Below, in pieces: positions 1-7,226 of a stretch of DNA of 64,000 nt (within the stretch, counting starts at the first letter, position 1; the number at the start of each line of letters is the position of its first letter). Below the pieces are notes generated by a model, which saw only the letters and a list, made by a program, of their open reading frames with translations, searched no databases and was not told where the DNA came from. This stretch comes from RH-AL1 sp965198495. Lineage in GTDB: Bacteria > Pseudomonadota > Alphaproteobacteria > Rhizobiales > Beijerinckiaceae. The position numbers and the translations under genes were made by a program. Where the stretch lies: assembly GCA_965198495.1 (NCBI GenBank), contig CBDAPL010000001.1:3286001-3350000 (forward strand). The letters run 5' to 3'.

Positions 1-153
1 AAGGCGGCCTGCACCGAGGATGCGGTTCGGCTTTGTATGAACACATATCCCGATGAGCAGAAATTGCTGAGCTGCATGAAGTCGAATCGAGCCTCGCTAA
101 GCCCAACATGTCTCGCCGCATTCGACGAAGGCGTCAGGCGTCGGCACCTCTGA
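1..153 (+). CDS. C-terminal end of a Cys-rich repeat protein (partial)
   Basis: Reading frame 1 is open from the window edge to a TGA at 151-153 and gives about 50 residues. It contains the spaced pattern DAxxLC, then LLSCM, then LSPTCLAAF, with Cys about every 12-15 residues. This resembles the repeats of small secreted Cys-rich proteins common in Hyphomicrobiales, where a Cys pair and an LSxxC motif alternate. The start lies outside the window, so a signal peptide cannot be judged. It runs towards the minus-strand acetyltransferase and overlaps its 3' end by 20 bases. The function is unknown; the family assignment is an inference from pattern only. Confidence 0.6.
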   Translation, partial: KAACTEDAVRLCMNTYPDEQKLLSCMKSNRASLSPTCLAAFDEGVRRRHL

Positions 154-868
154 TCGGTTCGCCGTCGGCGCAGGCACGAAAAGACGACAGTGGGCGCCGC
201 TGCGACCCATACTCATCGAAATTCCCAGGCGCAAGCCAGCGCTCGATCGCCTGCCGCGCCGCCGGCCAATCCCCGTCGATGATCGCGTACCAGGCCGTGT
301 CGCGATTGCGGCCTTTCGTGACCAAGGCCTGCCGAAAGACGCCTTCGAAGCTGAAGCCGTAGCGGACCGCCGCGCGGCGAGACGACAGGTTGAGGCTGTC
401 GCACTTCCATTCGAGACGACGATAGCCGAGTTCGTCGAAAACCCGGCGCATTAAGAGGTAGATCGCCTCGGTTCCCGCCGCCCGACGCTGCAGAAGCGGT
501 GAGTAGTTGACATGCCCGATTTCGATGACGCCGTTTGCGGGGTCGATGCGCATCAGCGCCGCCGCGCCCACCGGTCGATCGCAGACGTTATCGAAGATCG
601 CGTAGTGCAGCGGGTCGGCGCAAGCCGACTGGGTCGCGACATAGGCCTTGAACAGGGCGCGATCGTCAGAGCGCTCAACCGGCAAATAGGTCCAGTCGCG
701 GCCGTCCTTCGCGGCCTGATAGGCCTCGAAGAGAGCGTCGGCATGCCGAATGTCCAGCGGCTCGAGGCGGCAGAGGCGTCCCTCAAGCGTGGTTCGAGCG
801 GGCTGTTCGCGCGGTGTCCAATTCGCAAGAGGAGCACCGATCGTCTGGTCATAGGCGTCTAGCGACAC
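134..868 (-). CDS. GNAT-family N-acetyltransferase (RimJ/RimL type)
   Basis: The protein resembles the RimJ/RimL-like acetyltransferases that acetylate small molecules or protein N-termini from acetyl-CoA. Visible landmarks are the N-terminal beta strand LEGRLCRLEPLD, the motif V-to-A region GVIEIGHVNYSPLLQRRAAGTEAIYLL, and RRLEWKCDSLNLSSRRAAVRYGF near the C-terminal third. The frame is open upstream to an ATG at 997, but that would overlap the heme oxygenase gene by about 120 bases. A GTG at 866-868, seven bases after the heme oxygenase stop, fits better and gives 244 residues. It probably shares a transcript with the heme oxygenase and perhaps with the puf genes. The substrate is not evident. 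Confidence 0.75.
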   Translation of the reverse strand: MSLDAYDQTIGAPLANWTPREQPARTTLEGRLCRLEPLDIRHADALFEAYQAAKDGRDWTYLPVERSDDRALFKAYVATQSACADPLHYAIFDNVCDRPVGAAALMRIDPANGVIEIGHVNYSPLLQRRAAGTEAIYLLMRRVFDELGYRRLEWKCDSLNLSSRRAAVRYGFSFEGVFRQALVTKGRNRDTAWYAIIDGDWPAARQAIERWLAPGNFDEYGSQRRPLSSFRACADGEPIRGADA

Positions 869-875
869 GATCGTC

Positions 876-1490
876 TCAGGCAAGCGCCGCCTGCACCGCC
901 TCGGAGAGAGCGATGTTGTGGCGGAAAGCCGCGATCGCCTCTTCGACGAGAGGCTCTGCGGCGGGTCCGTTTGCGGGTATGGCGTCGAGCGCGTCACGCA
1001 TCGCCGCCTTCGGCGCGTGGAGATCAGCGAGAGTTGGGAAATCGTAAAAGGTCAGCATGTCCGGCGTTAGGCCAAGCGTGCGTGCGAGGAGGGGCTTCAG
1101 GATCTGGCCGCCGCTAAGATCGCCGAGATAGCGCGCGTAGGCATGGGCGATCAGGAGCAAGCCGCTATCGCGCGCGGCGTCCTTGATCGCTCGCGCGTAG
1201 GCGCCGGCCTCCGCAACCAGCGGAAGCTTCGACTCCCAGCCTGGCCCGGCAATCGCGGCGACATCGGCTTCGAGAGCCGAAAGCCGCCTCAGGCGGGGAT
1301 CGGCGAAGACAGCGAGGATCGGGGTCTGGCGGTGGGCTTCCAACGCAAATTCAAGGGCCGTATAGGCCGGCACTAGATTGCGCAGAAAAACGGCGTAGCC
1401 CTCGCGCGTCGCGCGACCACGGATGAGATCGGCGACGAAACCCGATTGTTCCGCCTCGCGGTGGATGAGCTTGGTTCGCTCCCGCATCAT
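876..1490 (-). CDS. biliverdin-producing heme oxygenase
   Basis: This enzyme should open heme to biliverdin IXalpha, iron and CO. The protein has the proximal His in the N-terminal TKLIHREAE segment and the distal-helix signature YLGDLSGGQ in the middle (around residue 125). Its length of about 204 residues matches the bacterial HemO/BphO class. The start is one of two adjacent ATGs at 1488-1490 and 1485-1487; a TTG three codons further up is less likely. It follows pufC on the same strand after a 213-base gap that contains a stem-loop. In phototrophs such genes usually supply the chromophore of a bacteriophytochrome. No phytochrome gene is in the window, so that role is an inference. Confidence 0.88.
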   Translation of the reverse strand: MMRERTKLIHREAEQSGFVADLIRGRATREGYAVFLRNLVPAYTALEFALEAHRQTPILAVFADPRLRRLSALEADVAAIAGPGWESKLPLVAEAGAYARAIKDAARDSGLLLIAHAYARYLGDLSGGQILKPLLARTLGLTPDMLTFYDFPTLADLHAPKAAMRDALDAIPANGPAAEPLVEEAIAAFRHNIALSEAVQAALA

Positions 1491-1649
1491 GGCGGCCAAC
1501 CCGGGCGCCAGAGTGATGCCATGTTGGTGTGACGCGGCGCGGATGATTTCACCTCAGCGTGGAAGATGAGCGTGGAGCTTGGTCCGCAGCCATAGCCCTC
1601 CGTCGTTTCCTCGTCCAGACAGATCGCGGCTGCTGCCGACTTGCGAACC

Positions 1650-1677
1650 GAGAGTCCCCGATTTCGACGGGGCTCTC
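1650..1677 (-). terminator. stem-loop downstream of pufC
   Basis: An inverted repeat is formed by GAGAG and CCCCG on one side and CGGGG and CTCTC on the other, with one bulged base and a 7-base loop (10 paired bases). It lies 27 bases past the pufC stop on the minus strand. No U-run follows, so it is more likely an mRNA 3'-end stabiliser or attenuating hairpin than a strong intrinsic terminator. Read-through into the heme oxygenase gene is possible. Confidence 0.55.
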
Positions 1678-1703
1678 CTGTTCGAAGGCTTTGGCGATGC
1701 CTC

Positions 1704-2945
1704 CTATTGGACCTCCGACGGGTTCGGAGCGCTGTAAGGTTCCGGTCCCGCGTCGGGCGCGACAGGTGCCCCCGTCGGAGCCGATGGGGCGGCAGGTGCG
1801 GCCGCAGCAACGGGTGGCGGGGCGGGCGCCGCGGCCGCGGCGGGCGGCGTAACCGGCGCGGGCGTGGGCGTCGGGACAGTCGGTGCGGGTGCCGCCGCTG
1901 GCGCCGCGGCGGGCGGCGTCTCCGCCGGAGCCTCGATGCTGGCGACGTCCTTGGTCTCGGTCAGCTCCGGGTAGGTCTTCACCATCGAGGCGCCGAGCAA
2001 GGGCTTGTAGGCACCCTGATGGCAGGTGGTGCAATTGACCTTCGGCACGTCGCCGAGCGGGCCGAGCCGATTGATCGGGAAAACGCCCTTCAGGCTCTCG
2101 AGATAGCCTTCGTTGAGGTCGCGCACCATGCGGATGCCATACCAGGCATTGACCCGCTGCGGCGTGCTCTGCGCCCAGTTGCTGAAAGCGCGCGTGTTGT
2201 GACAATAGGTGCAGTTCACGCCGAGCGCGTTCGACATGTGGATCATCAGACCGTACGTGTACTCGGCCTGCTTGATCGACTGCCGGTCGCCGGTCGGCAA
2301 CGCCGTCGTCGCGTTGACCCGGATCTCCTTGGCGTCATCGAGGAATGGCTTGAAGATGTTACCGGGTAGCGCGCTATCGCCGGCGACCGCGGAGGCGACG
2401 GCCATGCCGGCGGCGGGACCAGGCTGGTTGAACCAGATGTAGCTCGGCACCGGCTGTCCGCGATGGCACGTGTAGCAGGTGACACCCGTCTGCGCGACGT
2501 GGCTCTTCCAGTCCGCATTGATGTGGCGGGTCATCTGCAGCATGCGTCGCGCCACCACCTTGGTGTAGAGCGAATCGGACGCGAAGTTGCCGTCCACCCC
2601 GTGGCAATAGGCGCAGCCCTGGGTCGGCGCGACCCAGGCGCTGATGCTCGCCATCAGCCGCTGGAACTCGGCGACGTCGAGGTCGCCGAGCACCTTGACG
2701 TTCTTGTAGACCGCCGAGGATTTCTGGCCGGCGAGGTCCTCCTTGGCGAGCGGGTCGATCGGATCGGGCAGCCCGTTGGCGGCCTTTGCCGAAACGAGCT
2801 CCGCCCGATGGTAGACGAGGTCCATGCCGGTGCCGCGATAGCCGTGTTGCGCCGTCGCCGTCGTCGGCGCGTGGAACGTGCCGAAAACCACGAAGCCGGA
2901 GGCGACGACCGCGACGACAGCACCGATGCTGATGCCGATGTTCAT
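1704..2945 (-). CDS. pufC: photosynthetic reaction centre tetraheme cytochrome c subunit
   Basis: PufC sits on the periplasmic side of the reaction centre and re-reduces the photo-oxidised special pair. Four CxxCH heme-binding motifs are present (CAYCH, CYTCH, CTYCH, CTTCH), with Met-containing helices between them as in the tetraheme family. The first 30 residues form a hydrophobic segment (GISIGAVVAVVASGFVVFG) without a lipobox Cys, so the protein is probably held by an uncleaved membrane anchor, not by a lipid. The last 90 or so residues are a Pro/Ala-rich low-complexity tail unlike the globular part. The ATG lies one base past the pufM stop, so translation is coupled. At 413 residues it is longer than most family members because of the tail. 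Confidence 0.96.
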   Translation of the reverse strand: MNIGISIGAVVAVVASGFVVFGTFHAPTTATAQHGYRGTGMDLVYHRAELVSAKAANGLPDPIDPLAKEDLAGQKSSAVYKNVKVLGDLDVAEFQRLMASISAWVAPTQGCAYCHGVDGNFASDSLYTKVVARRMLQMTRHINADWKSHVAQTGVTCYTCHRGQPVPSYIWFNQPGPAAGMAVASAVAGDSALPGNIFKPFLDDAKEIRVNATTALPTGDRQSIKQAEYTYGLMIHMSNALGVNCTYCHNTRAFSNWAQSTPQRVNAWYGIRMVRDLNEGYLESLKGVFPINRLGPLGDVPKVNCTTCHQGAYKPLLGASMVKTYPELTETKDVASIEAPAETPPAAAPAAAPAPTVPTPTPAPVTPPAAAAAPAPPPVAAAAPAAPSAPTGAPVAPDAGPEPYSAPNPSEVQ

Positions 2946-2946
2946 G

Positions 2947-3927
2947 TCAGTGGCCTCCCGTCAGCGTGCGGGGATCGATGACAGGCGCTCCGTAGTGTGG
3001 ATATTGCGGAGCGACGCCGTGCTTGACCGCCCAGAGATACCAGTTGTCGACGGCCGTTCCGGTGAGCAGGATGCCGATGCCGCCGACAAGCGGGGTGAGC
3101 ACCGCGAACCACCAGGCCCAACGATGGACCGATTCCATCGTCGCGTTGAAGCCCATCGTCCAGCGCCAGAACAGGCCGGCTCGTTCGGCCGCCGTGCCGC
3201 GATCGACGATCTGCTCGATCTCGCGTTCGCCGCCAAGCCGGCTGACCGCGAGGATGGTGGCGCCGTGCATGGCGAAAAGCAGCGTCGATCCATAGAGGAA
3301 GACGATCGAGAGCATGTGGAACGGGTTGTAGAAGAGGTTGCCGTAGCGCAGAGAGAAGGCGGCGGTCCAATCGAGGTGCGGGAATATGCCGAAAGGCACC
3401 GCCTCGCCCCAGCTGCCCATCAGAAGCGGCCGAATGAAGCCGAGCACGAGGAAGAGCCAGATCGCCGAGAGGAAGGCCCAAGCGGCGTGCGTGCCCATGC
3501 CCAGAGCCTTGGCACGACGATAGATGCGCGCCCACCATAGCAGCACCGAGGTGGTGAGAAAGAAGCCGGCGATCTGCCACCAGCCGCCCTGGTCGAGCGG
3601 ACAGATGATGCACAGCCCCATCGCTGGCGGCGGTGGCTCGAGCGCGAGCCACGGCAGTTGGCGAACGAACTGCACCGGGCTCCAGTTGACCGAGGCCCAC
3701 ATGTTGAGGCCGATGATCTCGAAGGCGAGGACGCCGAAGATGATCGACGTGATCCCAAAGAAACCGAGATAGATCGGACCGATCTGAGCGTCGCCGATCA
3801 GACCGGCGAAATAGCTGAAGAACGGCTTACCGATGCGCTCACGCTTGCTGTAGCCGAAAAGGGGAATGCCGGGGTAGAGCGGCGCGCGGACTTGGACCTG
3901 CGTGAAGATATTCTGATATTCGGCCAT
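2947..3927 (-). CDS. pufM: photosynthetic reaction centre M subunit
   Basis: PufM pairs with PufL to bind the bacteriochlorophyll special pair, bacteriopheophytins, quinones and the non-heme iron. His184 and His204 (in NPFHML) match the chlorophyll ligands, and His221, Glu236 and His268 match the iron ligands, each two positions beyond the Rhodobacter sphaeroides numbering. Five hydrophobic segments are visible. The length of 326 residues is slightly longer than the roughly 307 of R. sphaeroides because of a C-terminal extension, as in species that carry PufC. It starts 9 bases after pufL and ends one base before pufC. Confidence 0.97.
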   Translation of the reverse strand: MAEYQNIFTQVQVRAPLYPGIPLFGYSKRERIGKPFFSYFAGLIGDAQIGPIYLGFFGITSIIFGVLAFEIIGLNMWASVNWSPVQFVRQLPWLALEPPPPAMGLCIICPLDQGGWWQIAGFFLTTSVLLWWARIYRRAKALGMGTHAAWAFLSAIWLFLVLGFIRPLLMGSWGEAVPFGIFPHLDWTAAFSLRYGNLFYNPFHMLSIVFLYGSTLLFAMHGATILAVSRLGGEREIEQIVDRGTAAERAGLFWRWTMGFNATMESVHRWAWWFAVLTPLVGGIGILLTGTAVDNWYLWAVKHGVAPQYPHYGAPVIDPRTLTGGH

Positions 3928-3936
3928 GACACGCTC

Positions 3937-4761
3937 CTAGTGCCAGATGGGAAGGTTAAGCCACCAGGACCACCATTCCGGCCAGCCTCGCGACCAGAAC
4001 GGTCCGCTGATGATGATGCAGACGGCGCTCCAGAAACCGGCTGAGAGGGCGAGGAAAAGCCCGAGGCGGTGAATGCCGATGGTGCCGATCGACCAGCCGA
4101 TGTAATCGCGGAAGACGGTATTCTCGTGTTCCGGCGTGCGAACCAGTTCTCCCTTCTGGGGATTGGTCGAGGACAAAACCAACGAGCCGTGCAAGGAAAG
4201 CGCGAGCGTGGTGGCAAAGAAGAACGTCACGGCCAGCATATGCGCGGGATTGTAGTGGAAGTGCAGGTACTGATAGCCAGTGTTCGACACCCAATCGAGG
4301 TGCGAGAGGATCCCGTACGGGAAGCCGAAGCCCCAGGCGCCGAGCAGGACCGGTCGAATGACCTCGAGCGAGAAATAGGCGAAGATCGCGACGCCGAAGG
4401 CGACCGGCACGTGCAGTCCCATGCCAAGCTTGCGACAGATCTCGACCTCGCGCAAAGCCCATGAGACGAAGGCGCCGAGCGCGCAGATCGTAATGATTTG
4501 CCAGAGGCCGCCGTCCATCAGGGGCGCCAAGGCAAGACCGTACTTGAGGTCCGGCGGCGCGATATTGATCTGCCAGATATTCCAAGTCGGACCGCGAGCC
4601 GCGCCGTATAAGATGAGGGCTGTACCAATGAAGGAAAAGAAGATCGTCGTTATGCCGAAAAAGCCGACGTAGAAGGGGCCGATCCAGAAATCGAAGAGAT
4701 CGCCGCCAATCAGCGTGCCGCCGGGCACGCGGTATTTCCGCTCGAAACTGAGCATAGCCAT
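3937..4761 (-). CDS. pufL: photosynthetic reaction centre L subunit
   Basis: This is the L half of the integral-membrane reaction centre core. His154 and His174 correspond to the bacteriochlorophyll ligands, and His191 and His231 to the iron ligands, all shifted by one residue from R. sphaeroides numbering. The N-terminus ALLSFERKYRVPGGTLIGG-like segment and the HYNPAHML motif are diagnostic. Its 274 residues match the family. Upstream lies a 168-base gap after pufA that holds a strong hairpin, the usual arrangement for giving the LH1 message more copies than the L-M message. Confidence 0.97.
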   Translation of the reverse strand: MAMLSFERKYRVPGGTLIGGDLFDFWIGPFYVGFFGITTIFFSFIGTALILYGAARGPTWNIWQINIAPPDLKYGLALAPLMDGGLWQIITICALGAFVSWALREVEICRKLGMGLHVPVAFGVAIFAYFSLEVIRPVLLGAWGFGFPYGILSHLDWVSNTGYQYLHFHYNPAHMLAVTFFFATTLALSLHGSLVLSSTNPQKGELVRTPEHENTVFRDYIGWSIGTIGIHRLGLFLALSAGFWSAVCIIISGPFWSRGWPEWWSWWLNLPIWH

Positions 4762-4870
4762 GACCTTACCCTCCCGGTCAAATGTCTCGTTGCGACAGGT
4801 TGGCCCGCCGAAGTTTTGATTTGCGGTTACGCGCTAATATCGGCTGCTGCTAAGTTGCTGTCGTCTCGAC

Positions 4871-4898
4871 GGCGGATCAGCCAGAAGCAGGATCCGCC
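4871..4898 (-). promoter_or_regulatory. pufA-pufL intercistronic mRNA hairpin
   Basis: The perfect inverted repeat GGCGGATC / GATCCGCC (8 base pairs, 12-base loop) lies in the gap between the pufA stop and pufL. In Rhodobacter a hairpin at this place protects the pufBA segment from 3'-to-5' decay and so sets the ratio of LH1 to reaction centre. The same role is inferred here from position and shape. Confidence 0.7.
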
Positions 4899-4929
4899 AT
4901 CATTATCGTTTGAGTATGAACCAAGCGGC

Positions 4930-5121
4930 CTATTTCGAGGCCGGCGGCATCGGGGACATTTCGCTCGCCTGGGCCGCCTGCTTTGCATGCATGCCTTCCA
5001 GCCAATTGAACCGGTCGGTCGAGAGCAGGATGAAATGGATCAGCAGAGCGAGACCGAAGAGAAACGTGAAAAGAGCGATCAGCGTACGACGCGGATCAAA
5101 AAGCAGCCATACACGCCACAT
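4930..5121 (-). CDS. pufA: light-harvesting 1 alpha polypeptide
   Basis: LH1-alpha is a single-span polypeptide that, paired with LH1-beta, forms the antenna ring around the reaction centre. The sequence begins MWRVWLLFDPRR, the classic LH1-alpha N-terminus, and has one membrane helix with the bacteriochlorophyll ligand His29 (LLIHF). At 63 residues it has a short periplasmic tail rich in Ala and Pro. A strong ribosome site (AAGGAGAT) lies 6 bases before the ATG, and the gene follows pufB by 11 bases. The hairpin downstream should stabilise its mRNA. Confidence 0.97.
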   Translation of the reverse strand: MWRVWLLFDPRRTLIALFTFLFGLALLIHFILLSTDRFNWLEGMHAKQAAQASEMSPMPPASK

Positions 5122-5132
5122 GACTTATCTCC

Positions 5133-5351
5133 TTAAGCAAAGGTTGAGAGAACGTGATGGAGCACATCCATCGAGGTCTTGTAGCCGTTCGGTCCCGGAA
5201 GCCACGGGCGCCACAGCCACACGAGGATGTGGGCGATGATGGCGATCGTCGTGAACGCGATGAAGCTGGTCACGAAGATTGAGTGGAACTCACGTGCTTC
5301 CGGTTCTGTCATGCCTGAGATGGAGACGTCACGTCCCGTAACTTCAGCCAT
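5133..5351 (-). CDS. pufB: light-harvesting 1 beta polypeptide
   Basis: This is the LH1-beta partner of PufA. The cytoplasmic N-terminus contains MTEPEAREFHSIF, typical of LH1-beta, followed by one membrane helix with the chlorophyll ligand His41 (IIAHILVWLWRPWLP). The Trp-rich end of the helix is also family-typical. At 72 residues it matches LH1-beta length including the N-terminal extension. A GGAGGA ribosome site precedes the ATG. Order QBA-LM-C is the standard puf arrangement. Confidence 0.96.
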   Translation of the reverse strand: MAEVTGRDVSISGMTEPEAREFHSIFVTSFIAFTTIAIIAHILVWLWRPWLPGPNGYKTSMDVLHHVLSTFA

Positions 5352-5479
5352 GTTATCCTCCAGTCGTTTGGCCCAGGGGCCGTTACCGCTTGGTCCATGC
5401 GGCAGGATCGTCGAGGCGGTCGAAACCGTCGCGACGGTTTATGCGCCCGGGCACCCGGACGAATTCGTTCGACGCCGAT

Positions 5480-5719
5480 CTAGCCGTAGAAGGCGATCTG
5501 CGCGGTGGTGCCGGCGGCCTCCCTGGCCTCGGCGAATATGGAGCGGTGCTTCGATGCCGCGTTCTGCCAGAAATGCGGTGTGAACCGCGCGGCGATCGCG
5601 GTGGCGAGATAGAAGCCGAAGCTGAGCGCGAAGATGAAGCGAAACTGCAGACTGTCCCAGTTTCGCCCGGAATCGTTCGCCATCGCGAGGCTGCGCGAAG
5701 TCGCGGTACGTGCGGTCAT
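5480..5719 (-). CDS. pufQ: PufQ, bacteriochlorophyll-synthesis/assembly protein
   Basis: The encoded 79-residue protein has one hydrophobic segment (FIFALSFGFYLATAIAARF) followed by FAEAREAAGTTAQIAF, which lines up with the C-terminus of known PufQ proteins. PufQ is needed for normal bacteriochlorophyll production in Rhodobacter, where it is thought to handle tetrapyrrole intermediates at the membrane. A longer frame opens upstream into bchZ, but the ATG at 5717-5719 is preceded by AAAAGGAA and is the natural start. It lies 55 bases after bchZ and 128 before pufB. Confidence 0.85.
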   Translation of the reverse strand: MTARTATSRSLAMANDSGRNWDSLQFRFIFALSFGFYLATAIAARFTPHFWQNAASKHRSIFAEAREAAGTTAQIAFYG

Positions 5720-5774
5720 CGATCGTTCCTTTTCGTCGTGCAAGAGGTTTGAAGAGAAGATTGGCTTTGGATGG

Positions 5775-7226
5775 TCATGCCGCCCGTCCGGCCGCGAAAG
5801 CGAGGCGGGAATCCTCGACGTGGTAGGCGGTGACCCTTGTGCCACCGGTCCTGTGCGCGACACGTTCGGCGGCATCGCGCAATTGTTTGGCGGCGGAGAT
5901 CCTGACGAGCACGGGCTGCGCCTCGACCAAGGTTTCGAGAGCGGCGCGCGCATCGTCGTCCCAGGCGAGGTCGCCGGCGAGGCGCGCCGGCGTCGCCTCT
6001 GTCTTGTCCATGGCGGCAGCCAAAGGGATCATATGGAAAAGTGCGTCGAAGAGCGCGTTACAAACCTCCTGAACGAGCCAGGTCGCGCCGGAATAGCCCA
6101 TGACCGGCGTGCCGGTATGGCGCCGGATGATCGCGCCGGGGAAGGACGCCTGGATGAACATCGCCCGCGCGTTGGTCTCGGCCAGGTACATGCGCTCGTT
6201 GAAGCTGCCGAAAAGCACCAGGGGCGTTTTGCTCTGGCAAAGCGCGCGGACGTTATCGTTGTCGGTCTTGGCGCCGGGCTTGCGCGCGACGCAGAATGTG
6301 CACGGCAGCCCCATCTCGGTCTCGAGGAAGTGCTGAATGCCGCGCGAATAGGTTTCGGTGGCGACCACCGCGAAGCTCGCCGTGCCGAAGAAGTCCTGCG
6401 TCACCGAGCGCCAGAGATCCCACAGCGGCTTGATTGTCGTGTGCTTCTCGCGCTCGATGAAGGGCTCCGGGTCGAGTTCCAGCAGCTCTCCGAGCTTGCG
6501 CAGAAATTTCGTGGTGGAATGCAGGCCGATCGGCGCCTGCAGATACGGCCGATCGAGCTGCTCGCAGAGAAGCCGGCCGAACTCGCGGTACAGGCAGATG
6601 TTGACGTCGGCTTGCGGCAGCTTGGTGATGTCGGCGACATGGCTGCCGAGCGGAAAGGTCAGGTTGATCTCGGCGCCGATGCCTTCAACCAGCCGGCGGA
6701 TCTCGGCGAGATCGGAGGCCATGTTGAAGGTGCCGTAGATCGGCCCGATGATGTTCACGCGCGGGCGTTCGCCCTCCTTGCGTGCTTTTCGCGCCGGCAT
6801 CTTCTTCGGCCCGAACTCGGTCCACAACCAGTTGATCGCGCGATTGGCGGACTGCCACTGATCCTCGTCGATCGTGCGCGGCAGGAAGCGCTTGATGTTG
6901 GTGCCTTCCGGCGTCACGCCGCCGCCGATCATCTCGGCGATCGAGCCCGTCACGACAACCGCCGGCAACGCCGGATCGAGGCTCTTATGGGCGCGCTTCA
7001 TCGCGCCCTCGGTGCCGGTCTTGCCGAGTTCTTCCTCGGAGAGGCCCGTGACGACGATCGGCAGCTCGTGCGGCGGCAAACCATCGGTGTAATGCAGCAC
7101 GGCGGTGACCGGCAGATTTTCGCAGCCGACCGGGCCGTCGATGATGACCTGCAGCCCCTTGATGGCGGTGAAAGCGTAGACCGCGCCCCAGTAGCCGCCT
7201 GCCCTGTCGTGATCGAGGACCAGCAT
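5775..7226 (-). CDS. bchZ: chlorophyllide a reductase subunit Z
   Basis: BchZ and BchY form the catalytic NB-type component of chlorophyllide a reductase, which reduces ring B of chlorin to the bacteriochlorin and receives electrons from BchX. The N-terminal VIIDGPVGCENLPV carries the Cys ligand of the shared Fe-S cluster, and GSIAEMIGGGVTPEGTNI is the conserved loop found in NifK-like chlorin reductases. At 483 residues it is a full-length member. The ATG overlaps the bchY stop (ATGA), so the two subunits are translationally coupled. Confidence 0.96.
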   Translation of the reverse strand: MLVLDHDRAGGYWGAVYAFTAIKGLQVIIDGPVGCENLPVTAVLHYTDGLPPHELPIVVTGLSEEELGKTGTEGAMKRAHKSLDPALPAVVVTGSIAEMIGGGVTPEGTNIKRFLPRTIDEDQWQSANRAINWLWTEFGPKKMPARKARKEGERPRVNIIGPIYGTFNMASDLAEIRRLVEGIGAEINLTFPLGSHVADITKLPQADVNICLYREFGRLLCEQLDRPYLQAPIGLHSTTKFLRKLGELLELDPEPFIEREKHTTIKPLWDLWRSVTQDFFGTASFAVVATETYSRGIQHFLETEMGLPCTFCVARKPGAKTDNDNVRALCQSKTPLVLFGSFNERMYLAETNARAMFIQASFPGAIIRRHTGTPVMGYSGATWLVQEVCNALFDALFHMIPLAAAMDKTEATPARLAGDLAWDDDARAALETLVEAQPVLVRISAAKQLRDAAERVAHRTGGTRVTAYHVEDSRLAFAAGRAA

